Positions 46,981 through 55,387 of a DNA stretch of 64,000 bases are shown here, piece after piece. How positions within the stretch are numbered: position 1 is the stretch's first letter; each line of letters opens with the position of its first letter. The notes beneath the pieces are model-generated. The model had not been told where the DNA came from and made no database searches. It saw only the letters and a list, made by a program, of their open reading frames with translations. The stretch covers positions 1,178,001 through 1,242,000 of the forward strand of contig NZ_CP108487.1 in the NCBI RefSeq assembly GCF_036226525.1, written 5' to 3'. Source of the DNA: Kribbella sp. NBC_01245 (GTDB lineage: Bacteria > Actinomycetota > Actinomycetes > Propionibacteriales > Kribbellaceae). Made by a program: the position numbers and the translations under genes.

Positions 46981-48324
46981 ATGACTCAATCAGAGTTGGC
47001 CATCCACTTCTTCCTTCAACTGGCGATCATCCTGGCCGTCTGCCGGGTGGTCGGCCTGCTGGCCCGCAGGATCGGGCAGCCGCAGGTCGTCGGCGAGATG
47101 ATCGCCGGAGTCCTGCTCGGACCCTCGCTGTTCGGGCTGCTCGCACCGCACTGGCAGCAGGAGCTGTTCCCCAAGGGCCCGGCGATGACGATCCTCTACG
47201 CGGCCAGTCAGGTCGGGTTGGTGCTGTACATGTTCCTGATCGGCCTGGACTTCGACACGAACCTGATCAGGCACCGGGTGCCGAGCGCGATCTCGATCTC
47301 GGTGGCCGGAGTCACCATGCCGCTGGTTCTCGGGTCCCTCGTCGCGCTGCTGCTGATCAAGGACGAGGGGAGGTTCTTCGCCGGTGGCGTGAAGACCTGG
47401 CAGGCGATGCTGTTCATGGGAGCGGCCATCGCGATCACCGCGTTCCCGATGCTCGCCCGGATCATCTTCGAACGCCGTCTCTCCGGTACGTCGCTCGGCA
47501 CGCTCGCGCTGGCCGCCGGTGCGACCGACGACGCGATCTCGTGGTGCCTGTTCGCCGTCGTGATGGCCGTGTTCAAGCACGACCCGATGATCGCCGTTCT
47601 CGCCATCGGCGGCGGCCTCGTGTACGTGCTCACCGTCCTCACCGTTGGGCGGCGCCTGCTGCACCGCTTCATCGGCGACCGCGCCGAGCGGCAGGGAGGT
47701 GTCAGTTCCCCGATGTTCGCCGTGATCCTGATGCTGCTGATGTGTGCGGCCTGGTTCACCGACTTCGTCGGCATCTATGCGATCTTCGGTGCCTTCGTCC
47801 TCGGCGTAGCGATGCCGCGGGGTGTGGTCGCGACGGAGGTTCGCCGGTCGCTGGAACCGCTCGTGACGAACTTCCTGCTGCCGTTGTTCTTCGTCTTCTC
47901 CGGGCTGAACACCCAGATCGGACTGGTCAACAGCGTGGGGCTGCTCGCGATCGGACTGCTGATCCTGGCTGCGTCCGTGCTCGGAAAGGGTGTCGCCTGC
48001 TACTTCGCGGCCCGCCTGAACAAGGAACCGCAGCGTGAGGCGCTCGCGATCGGGAGCCTGATGAACGCACGCGGCCTGATGGAGCTCATCCTGCTCAACC
48101 TCGGGTTGCAGGCCGGCCTGATCACACCGACCCTGTTCACGCTCCTGGTGATGATGGCCATCATCACGACGTTGATGGCCACGCCACTCTTCCAGCAGTT
48201 CTACGGCCGGTTCCGGAAGCTGCCGAAGGTCACCTCGGTGAACGCCGGCGCTGCTCCCAATGTCGTTGTCAACGGCAACGTTCCGGCTGATCTCGCTCCG
48301 GCGACGAGGGGAGCAGAACGATGA
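46981..48324 (+). CDS. CPA2-family cation/proton antiporter
   Basis: 447 aa with about 12 membrane helices. It begins HFFLQLAIILAVCRVVGLLA and QPQVVGEMIAGVLLGPSLFG, the opening of Kef/NhaS-type exchangers. The paired acidic transport residues are in AAGATDDAISW near residue 180. The C-terminal tail is short and no RCK/TrkA regulatory domain follows. It exchanges a cation (Na+ or K+) for protons across the membrane. Similar antiporters occur in polyketide clusters, probably for export or tolerance. It sits between DUF1702 copies 2 and 3 and overlaps copy 3 by 4 bases. Confidence 0.92.
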   Translation: MTQSELAIHFFLQLAIILAVCRVVGLLARRIGQPQVVGEMIAGVLLGPSLFGLLAPHWQQELFPKGPAMTILYAASQVGLVLYMFLIGLDFDTNLIRHRVPSAISISVAGVTMPLVLGSLVALLLIKDEGRFFAGGVKTWQAMLFMGAAIAITAFPMLARIIFERRLSGTSLGTLALAAGATDDAISWCLFAVVMAVFKHDPMIAVLAIGGGLVYVLTVLTVGRRLLHRFIGDRAERQGGVSSPMFAVILMLLMCAAWFTDFVGIYAIFGAFVLGVAMPRGVVATEVRRSLEPLVTNFLLPLFFVFSGLNTQIGLVNSVGLLAIGLLILAASVLGKGVACYFAARLNKEPQREALAIGSLMNARGLMELILLNLGLQAGLITPTLFTLLVMMAIITTLMATPLFQQFYGRFRKLPKVTSVNAGAAPNVVVNGNVPADLAPATRGAER

Positions 48325-49310
48325 GGCTGCCGCTCGGAAAGCTGCTCAAGCCCGTCTTCCCGTTGTCCGCCGAGGCGTTCCCCACGATGGCCGCCGAGCG
48401 GTTCGGCGCCCAGGAGGACATGGACAAGACCTGGCTCACCTTCGAACCGGTCGCCCGCACGCTGGTCGACACCTTCTACACCACCCTCGACGATCCACGG
48501 CACAGCGTGCTCGTGCCGCACCTCGAGTCGATCGAGCCCGAGCTTCGCGGAATCGCCTACGAAGGCGCGGGGATGGGCCTGATGCTGCTGGATAGCCTGT
48601 TCCCGTTCAAGAAGCGGTTGCCGGCTTTCATCCACGGCCCGGGCGCGCCGTACCGGTGCCTGATCTACATCGGCGCGGGGCTCGTGCTGCCGCGAGTACC
48701 GATCAGCCCGAAGCGGTTCCTCGCGCAGCAGGACCCGCTGCTGCGCTGGCTGGTCATGGACGGGTACGGCTTCTACCAGAGCTTCTTCGCCTGGCAGGAG
48801 ACCGTCGAGAAGCACCAGGTGCCGAGGTCGGTCCGGGGATACGCCAAGCGCGGCTTCGATCAAGGCCTGGGCCGCAGCCTGTGGTTCTCGACCGGTGCGA
48901 ACGTCGAGCGGATCATTGCCACGATCAACGGATTCCCGGCCGATCGGCAGGGAGACATCTGGAGTGGGATCGGCCTGGCCTGCGCGTACGCCGCCGGTGT
49001 GATGGACCGCGCTGCTGTGGCGACCCTCTTCGAGGCCGCCGGCCGGCACCGGTCCAGCGTCGCCGTCGGTAGCGCGATCGCGTCGATCTTCCGCGAGCAG
49101 TCCGGGCTGGCGGCCCCGCACACCGGTCTCGCCTGCGACGTCATCTGGGGGAAGGACGCCAACGCGGTCGCGGCGATCGCCCATCGGGCCGGCCTCGGTC
49201 TCGGGCACGACGGCCCGGATCCGGCGTACGAGCTCTGGCGTCAGCAGATCGGCAACGCCTGGAGCTGCACGCCGGTCGTCGAGCCCACGGTGACGGAGAT
49301 CGGAGCATGA
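48321..49310 (+). CDS. DUF1702-family protein 3
   Basis: 329 aa, starting MRLPLGKLLKPVFPLSAEAF. Blocks: GIAYEGAGMGLMLLD, DGYGFYQSFF (Y-Q where the others have H-E), FDQGLGRSLWFSTGA and GLACAYAAGVMD. The change at the central motif makes it the most divergent of the four at that site. The N-terminus resembles copy 2. Function unknown. Confidence 0.82.
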   Translation: MRLPLGKLLKPVFPLSAEAFPTMAAERFGAQEDMDKTWLTFEPVARTLVDTFYTTLDDPRHSVLVPHLESIEPELRGIAYEGAGMGLMLLDSLFPFKKRLPAFIHGPGAPYRCLIYIGAGLVLPRVPISPKRFLAQQDPLLRWLVMDGYGFYQSFFAWQETVEKHQVPRSVRGYAKRGFDQGLGRSLWFSTGANVERIIATINGFPADRQGDIWSGIGLACAYAAGVMDRAAVATLFEAAGRHRSSVAVGSAIASIFREQSGLAAPHTGLACDVIWGKDANAVAAIAHRAGLGLGHDGPDPAYELWRQQIGNAWSCTPVVEPTVTEIGA

Positions 49311-50233
49311 GCACCGTCGGCCGGCTCCGCCGCAAGATGTTCGGGATCCCCTCGGCCAAGGCGGTGTTCTCCCGGCCGGGATTCGCGCCCGAGGCGTGGA
49401 CGCGGTTCGCCCCGGTGGCAGTGAACCTGATGGAGGGGTACCACGCGACCCTCGAGGATCCGCGGCTGTCGTCACTTCAGGTCCGTCTCGACGCGGTCGA
49501 ACCGGAGTTCCGCGGCTTCGCCTACGAGGGGGCCGGGATGGGACTCGCGGCTCTCGATGCGGTCGCGCCGTGGAACAACCGGCTCAAGACGTTCGTCGAG
49601 GGCCCTGGGGCGGCTCACATCTATCCGGTCTACGTCGGTGTCGGGCTCGCCTACGCACGACTTCGCCGTACGCCGGAGGCCAACCTCGCGGGCCTCGATC
49701 CGTTGCTGGGCTGGGTGACCGCGGACGGGTACGGCTTCCACGAGGCCTTCTTCAAGCGGCGCCGGTACGTCGAGCAGCACGCGGTGCCGACCCGGTTGTC
49801 GCACTACGGCCGGCGGTTCTTCGACCAGGGGATCGGCCGGGCGCTGTGGTTCTCCGGCGGTGCGTCGGTGGACCGGGTCATCCGGCAGATCGCGGGATTC
49901 CCGGTCGCCCGGCACGCCGACTTGTGGAGCGGCGTCGGCCTCGCGTCGGCGTACGGCGGAGGTGCTGACGCCGAGGAACTGCGGTCTCTGCTCGACAGGG
50001 TCCGACTGTTCCAGCCGCAACTGGCCCGCGGGGCCGCAACCGCGGCCTGGGGTCGCGAACACGCCGGTAACCAGGCCGCGCACACCGACCTGGCCTGCCA
50101 GATCTATTGCGGCTGCAGCGGCCGGGAGGCGGCCGCCGCGCTCGAGGAAGCCGCCCGCGACCTGCCCGTGATCAGTGTCGAACCGGTCTACGAGATCTGG
50201 CGCCGGCGTACGGAGAAGAGCCTCGCCGCCTAG
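49307..50233 (+). CDS. DUF1702-family protein 4
   Basis: 308 aa, ATGA overlap with copy 3. Starts MSTVGRLRRKMFGIPSAKAV, resembling the start of copy 1 (SQLLSRLRRAVMGVPDREAT). Blocks: GFAYEGAGMGLAALD, DGYGFHEAFF, FDQGIGRALWFSGGA and GLASAYGGGADA. The N-termini thus suggest pairs 1/4 and 2/3. Function unknown. Confidence 0.82.
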   Translation: MSTVGRLRRKMFGIPSAKAVFSRPGFAPEAWTRFAPVAVNLMEGYHATLEDPRLSSLQVRLDAVEPEFRGFAYEGAGMGLAALDAVAPWNNRLKTFVEGPGAAHIYPVYVGVGLAYARLRRTPEANLAGLDPLLGWVTADGYGFHEAFFKRRRYVEQHAVPTRLSHYGRRFFDQGIGRALWFSGGASVDRVIRQIAGFPVARHADLWSGVGLASAYGGGADAEELRSLLDRVRLFQPQLARGAATAAWGREHAGNQAAHTDLACQIYCGCSGREAAAALEEAARDLPVISVEPVYEIWRRRTEKSLAA

Positions 50234-50261
50234 CTCGACCGCCCAAGCGAAAGGATCCGAC

Positions 50262-51536
50262 GTGTACGACGCGATCGTGGTCGGTGCCCGGGTTGCCGGC
50301 GCCCCGACCGCCATGCTGTTGGCCAAGAAGGGGTACCGGGTGCTGTTGCTGGACCGGGCCACCTTCCCGAGCGACACCGTCTCGACCCACATGATCACCG
50401 TGGAGGGCAGCGCGTACTTGAGGCGCTGGGGCCTGCTCGGCCAGATCGAGGCGTCCGGGTGCCCGCCGGTGCGAAACATCGTGCTCGACCTGAATTTCGA
50501 GCGGTACGGGCACTTCACGCTCACCGGATTCCCTTACCCCGACGAGGACGGGTTCGGCGCCATCTACGCGCCCAAGCGCACCGTGCTCGACAAGCTGCTC
50601 GTCGATGCGGCCGCCGCGGCCGGCGTCGTCGTCCGCGAGGGCTTCTCGGTCCGTGAGGTGCTCACCGACGGGGACCGGGTGGTCGGCGTCCGCGGCCGCG
50701 GACCCAGCGGTATCACCGTCACCGAACACGCGAAGATCGTCATCGGTGCCGACGGCCTGCGGTCGGTTGTCGCCGAGACGGTGGGTGCGCCGGAGTACCA
50801 CGTCGTACCGCCCAAGGCGTTCGGGTACTACACGTACTGGGAGGACGTCGCGCTGGCGGGGCTGGAGTTCTACACCCGGCCCGGGTCCACCGTGATCGCG
50901 TTCCCGACCCATGGCAACGAAGCCGCGGTGTTCATCGAGCGGCCCGAGCGTGACTTCGCCGGTTTCAAGACCGACGTACACGCCAGGTATCTCGAGACGG
51001 TGAACGAGATCGCGCCGGACCTCGGCCGGCGGATCGCGGGCGGGCGGCTGGTGCAGAAGCTGAAGGGCGCGGGCAACCGCCCGAACTTCTTCCGGCGGCC
51101 GTACGGTCCCGGCTGGGCACTGGTCGGCGATGCGGGCGTCCACAAGGACCCGATCACTGCCCAGGGCATCACCGACGCGTTCCGAGACGCCGACCTGCTC
51201 GCCGATGCGATCGACGCCGGCTTCTCCGGGCGCAAGCCGATCGACACGGCACTGCGGACCTACGAGTACAAGCGCAACCAGGCGCTCAAGCCGCTGTACG
51301 ACTTCATCGTCGACCACGCCGCGATGGAGCCCTTCGACGACGCCTTCCAGGACGTGCTGGCCGCGATGCGCGGTAACCAGGACGCCATCAACCAGTTCTT
51401 CGGCGTCATCCAGAACACCGTCCCCTGGGACGAGTTCTTCTCGCCGTCGAACCTGTCGCAGCTGATGGGCCTGCCCGACGCAGACGTCATCGCCGTACCC
51501 ATGCCGGAAGAACTCGAGCTGGCGGAGGCGGGCTGA
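50262..51536 (+). CDS. FAD-dependent reductase, geranylgeranyl-reductase-like
   Basis: 424 aa from a GTG with AAAGGA upstream; the frame is open further back but only into the preceding gene. FAD motif VVGARVAGAPTAMLLAKKGY at the N-terminus (GARVAG in place of GxGxxG), then IVIGADGLRS and WALVGDAGVHKDPITAQGIT, the standard set of group A flavoproteins. Relatives reduce isoprenoid or polyketide double bonds or hydroxylate aromatics. The ferredoxin gene overlapping its stop suggests electrons come from ferredoxin, favouring reduction. It probably tailors the PKS product. Confidence 0.87.
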   Translation: MYDAIVVGARVAGAPTAMLLAKKGYRVLLLDRATFPSDTVSTHMITVEGSAYLRRWGLLGQIEASGCPPVRNIVLDLNFERYGHFTLTGFPYPDEDGFGAIYAPKRTVLDKLLVDAAAAAGVVVREGFSVREVLTDGDRVVGVRGRGPSGITVTEHAKIVIGADGLRSVVAETVGAPEYHVVPPKAFGYYTYWEDVALAGLEFYTRPGSTVIAFPTHGNEAAVFIERPERDFAGFKTDVHARYLETVNEIAPDLGRRIAGGRLVQKLKGAGNRPNFFRRPYGPGWALVGDAGVHKDPITAQGITDAFRDADLLADAIDAGFSGRKPIDTALRTYEYKRNQALKPLYDFIVDHAAMEPFDDAFQDVLAAMRGNQDAINQFFGVIQNTVPWDEFFSPSNLSQLMGLPDADVIAVPMPEELELAEAG

Positions 51537-51820
51537 TGACCTACGTGATTACCCAGGCCTGCATCGGGAGCAAGGACACCGCGTGCTGGGATGCCTGCCC
51601 GGCCGACGCGATCCATCCAAGCCCGAACAAGGCCGAGTTCGCCGACCACGAGCAGATGTACATCGACCCCACGGAGTGCATCGACTGCGGCGCCTGCGAG
51701 CCGGCCTGCCCGGTCGAGGCGATCTACCCCGAGGACGAGGTTCCGGACGAGTGGGGGGACGCGATCGCGCTGAACCGCGACTACTTCGCGAGCCCAGCCT
51801 GTAACACAGCGTCGAACTAA
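51536..51820 (+). CDS. Ferredoxin, FdxA-like with two Fe-S clusters
   Basis: 94 aa, start overlapping the reductase stop (TGATG). The first motif CIGSKDTACWDACPADAI gives C-x7-C-x3-CP, the spacing of 7Fe ferredoxins; the non-ligand Cys of typical FdxA (VDCI) is replaced by Ala here. The second motif CIDCGACEPACPVEAI gives CxxCxxCxxxCP. It would carry a 3Fe-4S and a 4Fe-4S cluster and feed electrons to the adjacent flavoenzyme. Confidence 0.93.
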   Translation: MTYVITQACIGSKDTACWDACPADAIHPSPNKAEFADHEQMYIDPTECIDCGACEPACPVEAIYPEDEVPDEWGDAIALNRDYFASPACNTASN

Positions 51821-51867
51821 CTTTCACGCCGAGTAAGCCAGCCGGAAGTCACCGGTCCTACCGTCAT

Positions 51868-51894
51868 CCTCAGGGCCCCTTGTGCGCCCTGAGG
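51868..51894 (+). terminator. Hairpin between ferredoxin and SCP2 genes
   Basis: CCTCAGGGC-N9-GCCCTGAGG gives a perfect 9-bp stem in the only sizeable gap (105 bp) of this part of the cluster. There is no T tract, so it may be a partial terminator or an mRNA-stabilising hairpin dividing the operon. Confidence 0.4.
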
Positions 51895-51925
51895 TCGTGA
51901 CGACCTGGAGGAAGGAAGTAAGGCC

Positions 51926-52255
51926 ATGACCATGACCGTCGGAGAACTCTTCGAAGCCCTCTCGACCCGGTTCGACAGCGATGCCGCTGCCGGTCTGAAC
52001 CGGACCCTGCAATGGAAGATCACCGACGAGGACCCGGGAGTCTGGGCCTTCGAGATCACCGACGGCCAGGGCCGCCTCATCCCGGGCGGTGTCGACGCCC
52101 CCGACACGACCTTCACCACCACCGGCGAGACCTGGATGGCCATCGCCGAGGGCCGGCAGGACGCGATGCGCGCGTTCATGACCGGGAAGCTGAAGGTCAA
52201 GGGGGACATGATGCTCGCGATGAAGGTGCCGAAGCTCTTCCGGACCGGTTTCTGA
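51926..52255 (+). CDS. SCP2 sterol-transfer-family protein
   Basis: 109 aa. TVGELFEALSTRFDSDAAAG opens it; WAFEITDGQGRLIPGGVDAP and GKLKVKGDMMLAMKVPKLF are typical of the SCP2 fold, with a hydrophobic tunnel for lipids. GGAGGAAGGAAG precedes the ATG. In a polyketide cluster it could hold a hydrophobic intermediate for the tailoring enzymes; this role is inferred. Confidence 0.85.
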   Translation: MTMTVGELFEALSTRFDSDAAAGLNRTLQWKITDEDPGVWAFEITDGQGRLIPGGVDAPDTTFTTTGETWMAIAEGRQDAMRAFMTGKLKVKGDMMLAMKVPKLFRTGF

Positions 52256-52283
52256 CGGCGACAACCCAGAGGAGTTGAGCATC

Positions 52284-53066
52284 GTGCCGCAGCTGACCGA
52301 AGCCACGTCAGACCCCGAGAAGGTCCGCCTCGAGCGGATCGCCGCCCTCACCGACCCGGCCACCATCCGCTACCTCGAGGCGATCGGGGTGAAGGAGGGC
52401 TGGACCTGTGCCGAAGTCGGAGCCGGCGCCGGCTCGATCGCCCAATGGCTGTCGAACCGGGTGGGCCATTTCGGCAAGGTCCACGCCATCGACACCGAGC
52501 CGAGCTACATGGACGGGATCACCGCGCCCAACCTGGAGGTGCGCGAGCAGGACATCACCACGACGCCGCTGGACGAGGGTACGTACGACCTTGTCCACTG
52601 CAAGATCCTGCTGATGCACCTCGCGGACCGCGAGCGGGTCCTCGGCGAGTTCGTCCGGGCGCTCAAGCCGGGCGGTTATCTCCTGGTCGAGGAGGCGGAC
52701 ATCCGCAGCATCCAGCGCGTCGATCCGCCGTCGCCGCTGCTCACCCGGGCAGCTGCCGCGCTGGAGACGTTCTTCTACTTCGGCGGGGCCGACCCGGGCT
52801 ACGGGATGAAGCTGCTCCCGGCGGTACGCCGTACCGGGCTCAAGGTGCTGGGCACCGACTGCCAGTTGACCGCCGTCCAGGCCGGGACCCCGGAGGTCGC
52901 CACCATCTCGATGAGCCTGGCGAAGCTGGCTCCGATGATCGTCACGGCCGGCCTGATGGGCCAGAAGGAGGTCGAGGCCGCGTTCGACCAGCTCGAGCAG
53001 CCCTCGGACACCGTCATCTACACGCCGACCACGGTGTCGGTGTGGGGCCAGCGCAGCGACGACTAG
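52284..53066 (+). CDS. SAM-dependent methyltransferase
   Basis: 260 aa. The GTG start is nine bases from AGAGGAG; a TTG three codons earlier would touch the ribosome site and is rejected. Motif I is AEVGAGAGSIAQWL, then VHAIDTEPSYM (motif II), LVHCKILLMHL and KPGGYLLVEEADIRS. It is a class I enzyme of the UbiE/small-molecule type, probably O- or C-methylating the polyketide. Confidence 0.87.
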   Translation: MPQLTEATSDPEKVRLERIAALTDPATIRYLEAIGVKEGWTCAEVGAGAGSIAQWLSNRVGHFGKVHAIDTEPSYMDGITAPNLEVREQDITTTPLDEGTYDLVHCKILLMHLADRERVLGEFVRALKPGGYLLVEEADIRSIQRVDPPSPLLTRAAAALETFFYFGGADPGYGMKLLPAVRRTGLKVLGTDCQLTAVQAGTPEVATISMSLAKLAPMIVTAGLMGQKEVEAAFDQLEQPSDTVIYTPTTVSVWGQRSDD

Positions 53067-53079
53067 AAGGAGTCAGACC

Positions 53080-53412
53080 ATGCTCTACGTAGTGATCGCG
53101 TACGACGGCACCGAGCCGGGCACCTTCGAACGCCGGATGCTGGTCCGGCCCGCGCACATGGCCAATGGCGAGAAGATGATGCAGGACGGGTCGTTCCTGT
53201 TCGGCGGCGGCATTCTCGACGGCGCCGGGAAGATGGCCGGCGGTGTCCTGATCGTCGATTTCGAGAGCCGTGCGGAGATCGACGAGTGGCTCGCGAACGA
53301 GCCCTACATCCTCAACAAGGTCTGGAACCGGGTGGAGGTCCATCCGTTCCTGGTTCCGCCGCAGTTCCTCAGTCTGTTCCCCAAGTACCGGCCCGAGCCG
53401 GTCGCCGGTTAG
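53080..53412 (+). CDS. YCII-like dimeric alpha-beta-barrel protein
   Basis: 110 aa. MLYVVIAYDGTEPGTFERRM, then HMANGEKMMQDGSFLFGGGI and GGVLIVDFESRAEIDEWLAN, ending YILNKVWNRVEVHPF. This is the YCII ferredoxin-like fold with a conserved His (RPAHM) and Asp (LIVDF). Members of this fold act as dehalogenases, monooxygenases or cyclases. It follows the methyltransferase by 13 bases with AGAAGGAG as ribosome site, so it may shape or oxidise the polyketide. Confidence 0.85.
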   Translation: MLYVVIAYDGTEPGTFERRMLVRPAHMANGEKMMQDGSFLFGGGILDGAGKMAGGVLIVDFESRAEIDEWLANEPYILNKVWNRVEVHPFLVPPQFLSLFPKYRPEPVAG

Positions 53413-53496
53413 ACCGCCCGCCCGCAGTCCAACGGTCCTGACCAGTCAGCCCACACAACCACGTGCGGGCGTATGCCCTATCGGAGAGCTCAGGAA

Positions 53497-54972
53497 ATGA
53501 ACACCACCTCACGCCGTACCGGATTATTGACCTTGCTGGTCACCAGTCTGGGATCCTTCATGGTCCTCCTGGACGGGTCGATCATCTTCGTGGCCCTGCA
53601 CGAGATCCAGAAGGATCTTGGCGGCGAGTTGTCCCAGTTGCAGTGGACTGTGGACGCGTACACCCTTCCGTTCGCGGCTCTGATGCTGACCGCCGGAACC
53701 CTCGGCGACCGGCTGGGCCGGAAGAAGGTCTTCCTGACCGGCCTTGTCCTGTTCGTGCTCGGATCGGTCCTGTGCGGTTTCGCGCCGTCGGTCGGTCTGC
53801 TCATCCTCGGGCGGGTCGTGCAGGGGCTCGGCGCCGCCGCGATCAGCACCGGCAGCCTGTCGCTGCTGGTGTCGACGTTCACCGACCCGCCAGGGCGGGC
53901 CAAGGCCATCGGCATTTGGACCGCGGTGTCCGGAGTCTCGATCGCCCTCGGTCCGCTGCTGGGCGGCATCCTCATCGAGTCGTTCAACTGGCAGGCGATC
54001 TTTCTGCTGAACGTGCCGATCGGCATCATCGCGCTGCTCCTCGGCGTACCGCGCCTGATCGATTCCAGGAACCCGGCCGCACGCAACGTCGACCTGCCGG
54101 GCCAGGTACTGGCTGCGGCTGGGTTGTTCTGCCTGGTGCTGGGTCTGATCGAGGCCGGGCGGGAGGGCTGGGGTTCGCCGCAGATTCTGGCGCTGCTGGT
54201 CGGCGCGGTCGTACTGCTGGGCGGGTTCCTGGCCGTGGAGCTGCGCAGCCAGGAACCGTTGCTGCCGCTCGAACTGTTCCGGAATCGCACCTTCGCGACA
54301 GCCTGCCTGATCGCGTCCCTGCTCGGGTTCGTGATCGTCGGCGTGATGTTCTTCATGGCGCAGTACTTCCAGGCCGTGCAGCAGCACGATGCCCTCTCGA
54401 CCGGTCTGCGACTGCTGCCGCTGACGCTGGGCATCTTCTTCCTGTCGCCGCCGGCCAGTCGGATCGCGGGCAAGGCCGGTCCGCGGATCCCGATCATGGT
54501 CGGTGCGGTGCTGGCGACAGTCGGCTTCCTCCTGCTGTCGACGATCGAACCCACTTCCGGCTTCGGCAGCGTCTGGTGGAAGCTCGGTCTGGTCGGTATC
54601 GGCATCGGCTGCATGTTTGCTCCGCTGACCCTGGCGGTGATGGCGTCGACGCCGCCGCAGCGCGCAGGGCTCGGCTCGTCGATGATCAACACCACCCGGA
54701 TCACCGGCTTCACGGCTGGGGCGGCCGTGCTCGGCACGATCGTCGTCAGTCAGACCGCCGGACCCCTCGCGGGCGGTCCGGCGGCGGCGCAGCAAGCGTT
54801 GGTGGACGCCTTCCACACCGTGTTCTACATCTGCGCGGGTTGCACGATTCTCGCCTTCGTCGTCGCGGCGACCACGATGGTTCGTGGCCGGCTGCCCGGG
54901 CCGGGGCAGGCTCCCGGCCGCGTCGTGGCCGCGCCGGGCGACAGCCAGGCGGCGGTCTCGCCGCAGGGGTGA
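53497..54972 (+). CDS. MFS drug exporter, DHA2 (14-TM) type
   Basis: 491 aa. The ATG with GGAGAG eight bases upstream is chosen over one eight codons earlier. Helix 1 is GLLTLLVTSLGSFMVLLDGS; the motif A region GDRLGRKKVFLTGLVLF lies after helix 2; and motif C VSGVSIALGPLLGGI marks antiporters. About 14 helices are present. It probably exports the finished polyketide and gives self-resistance. It is the right-hand end of the cluster. Confidence 0.92.
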   Translation: MNTTSRRTGLLTLLVTSLGSFMVLLDGSIIFVALHEIQKDLGGELSQLQWTVDAYTLPFAALMLTAGTLGDRLGRKKVFLTGLVLFVLGSVLCGFAPSVGLLILGRVVQGLGAAAISTGSLSLLVSTFTDPPGRAKAIGIWTAVSGVSIALGPLLGGILIESFNWQAIFLLNVPIGIIALLLGVPRLIDSRNPAARNVDLPGQVLAAAGLFCLVLGLIEAGREGWGSPQILALLVGAVVLLGGFLAVELRSQEPLLPLELFRNRTFATACLIASLLGFVIVGVMFFMAQYFQAVQQHDALSTGLRLLPLTLGIFFLSPPASRIAGKAGPRIPIMVGAVLATVGFLLLSTIEPTSGFGSVWWKLGLVGIGIGCMFAPLTLAVMASTPPQRAGLGSSMINTTRITGFTAGAAVLGTIVVSQTAGPLAGGPAAAQQALVDAFHTVFYICAGCTILAFVVAATTMVRGRLPGPGQAPGRVVAAPGDSQAAVSPQG

Positions 54973-55048
54973 TCTCCCTGGCATCGTGATGACATGGCGA
55001 AACGGGGCGGTGGCTGCGGTCACCGCCCCCGAGGAAAGGATCTGGGCA

Positions 55049-55387
55049 ATGGCGTACGACCAGGATCTCGCAGACCGTATTCGCGAAGCCCTCGCCGGGC
55101 GGTCGGTGCGGGAAGTGAGCATGTTCGGCGGCCTGACCTTCATGGTCAACGACAAGATGACCGCGACCGCGAACACCCATGGCGATCTGATGATCCGGTG
55201 CGACCCGTCGCGGGCGGAGGACCTGCTCGCGCGGGACGGTGCGGACTGGCCAGAAATGCGTGGCCGCAAGATGAGCAAGGGCTGGATCGTCGTCGACGCG
55301 GAGCGCGTCGAGTCCGACAAGATCCTGGAGTCCTGGCTCGAGGAGGCCCTCGACTACAACGAGAAGGTGACCGGAAGTGGCGACTAG
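55049..55387 (+). CDS. TfoX N-terminal domain protein
   Basis: 112 aa; the ATG follows GAGGAAAGGA by nine bases. The sequence YDQDLADRIREALAGRSVRE, then VSMFGGLTFMVNDKMTATAN is the TfoX_N pattern (MFGG...M..). Stand-alone TfoX_N proteins are common small cytoplasmic proteins of uncertain role. Its 3' end overlaps the next gene by 11 bases. Confidence 0.88.
   Translation: MAYDQDLADRIREALAGRSVREVSMFGGLTFMVNDKMTATANTHGDLMIRCDPSRAEDLLARDGADWPEMRGRKMSKGWIVVDAERVESDKILESWLEEALDYNEKVTGSGD

Noticed and set aside
53463..54989. 508-codon plus-strand frame overlapping the MFS gene
   Set aside because: Arg-rich and without hydrophobic helices; the other frame encodes a clear 14-helix transporter.
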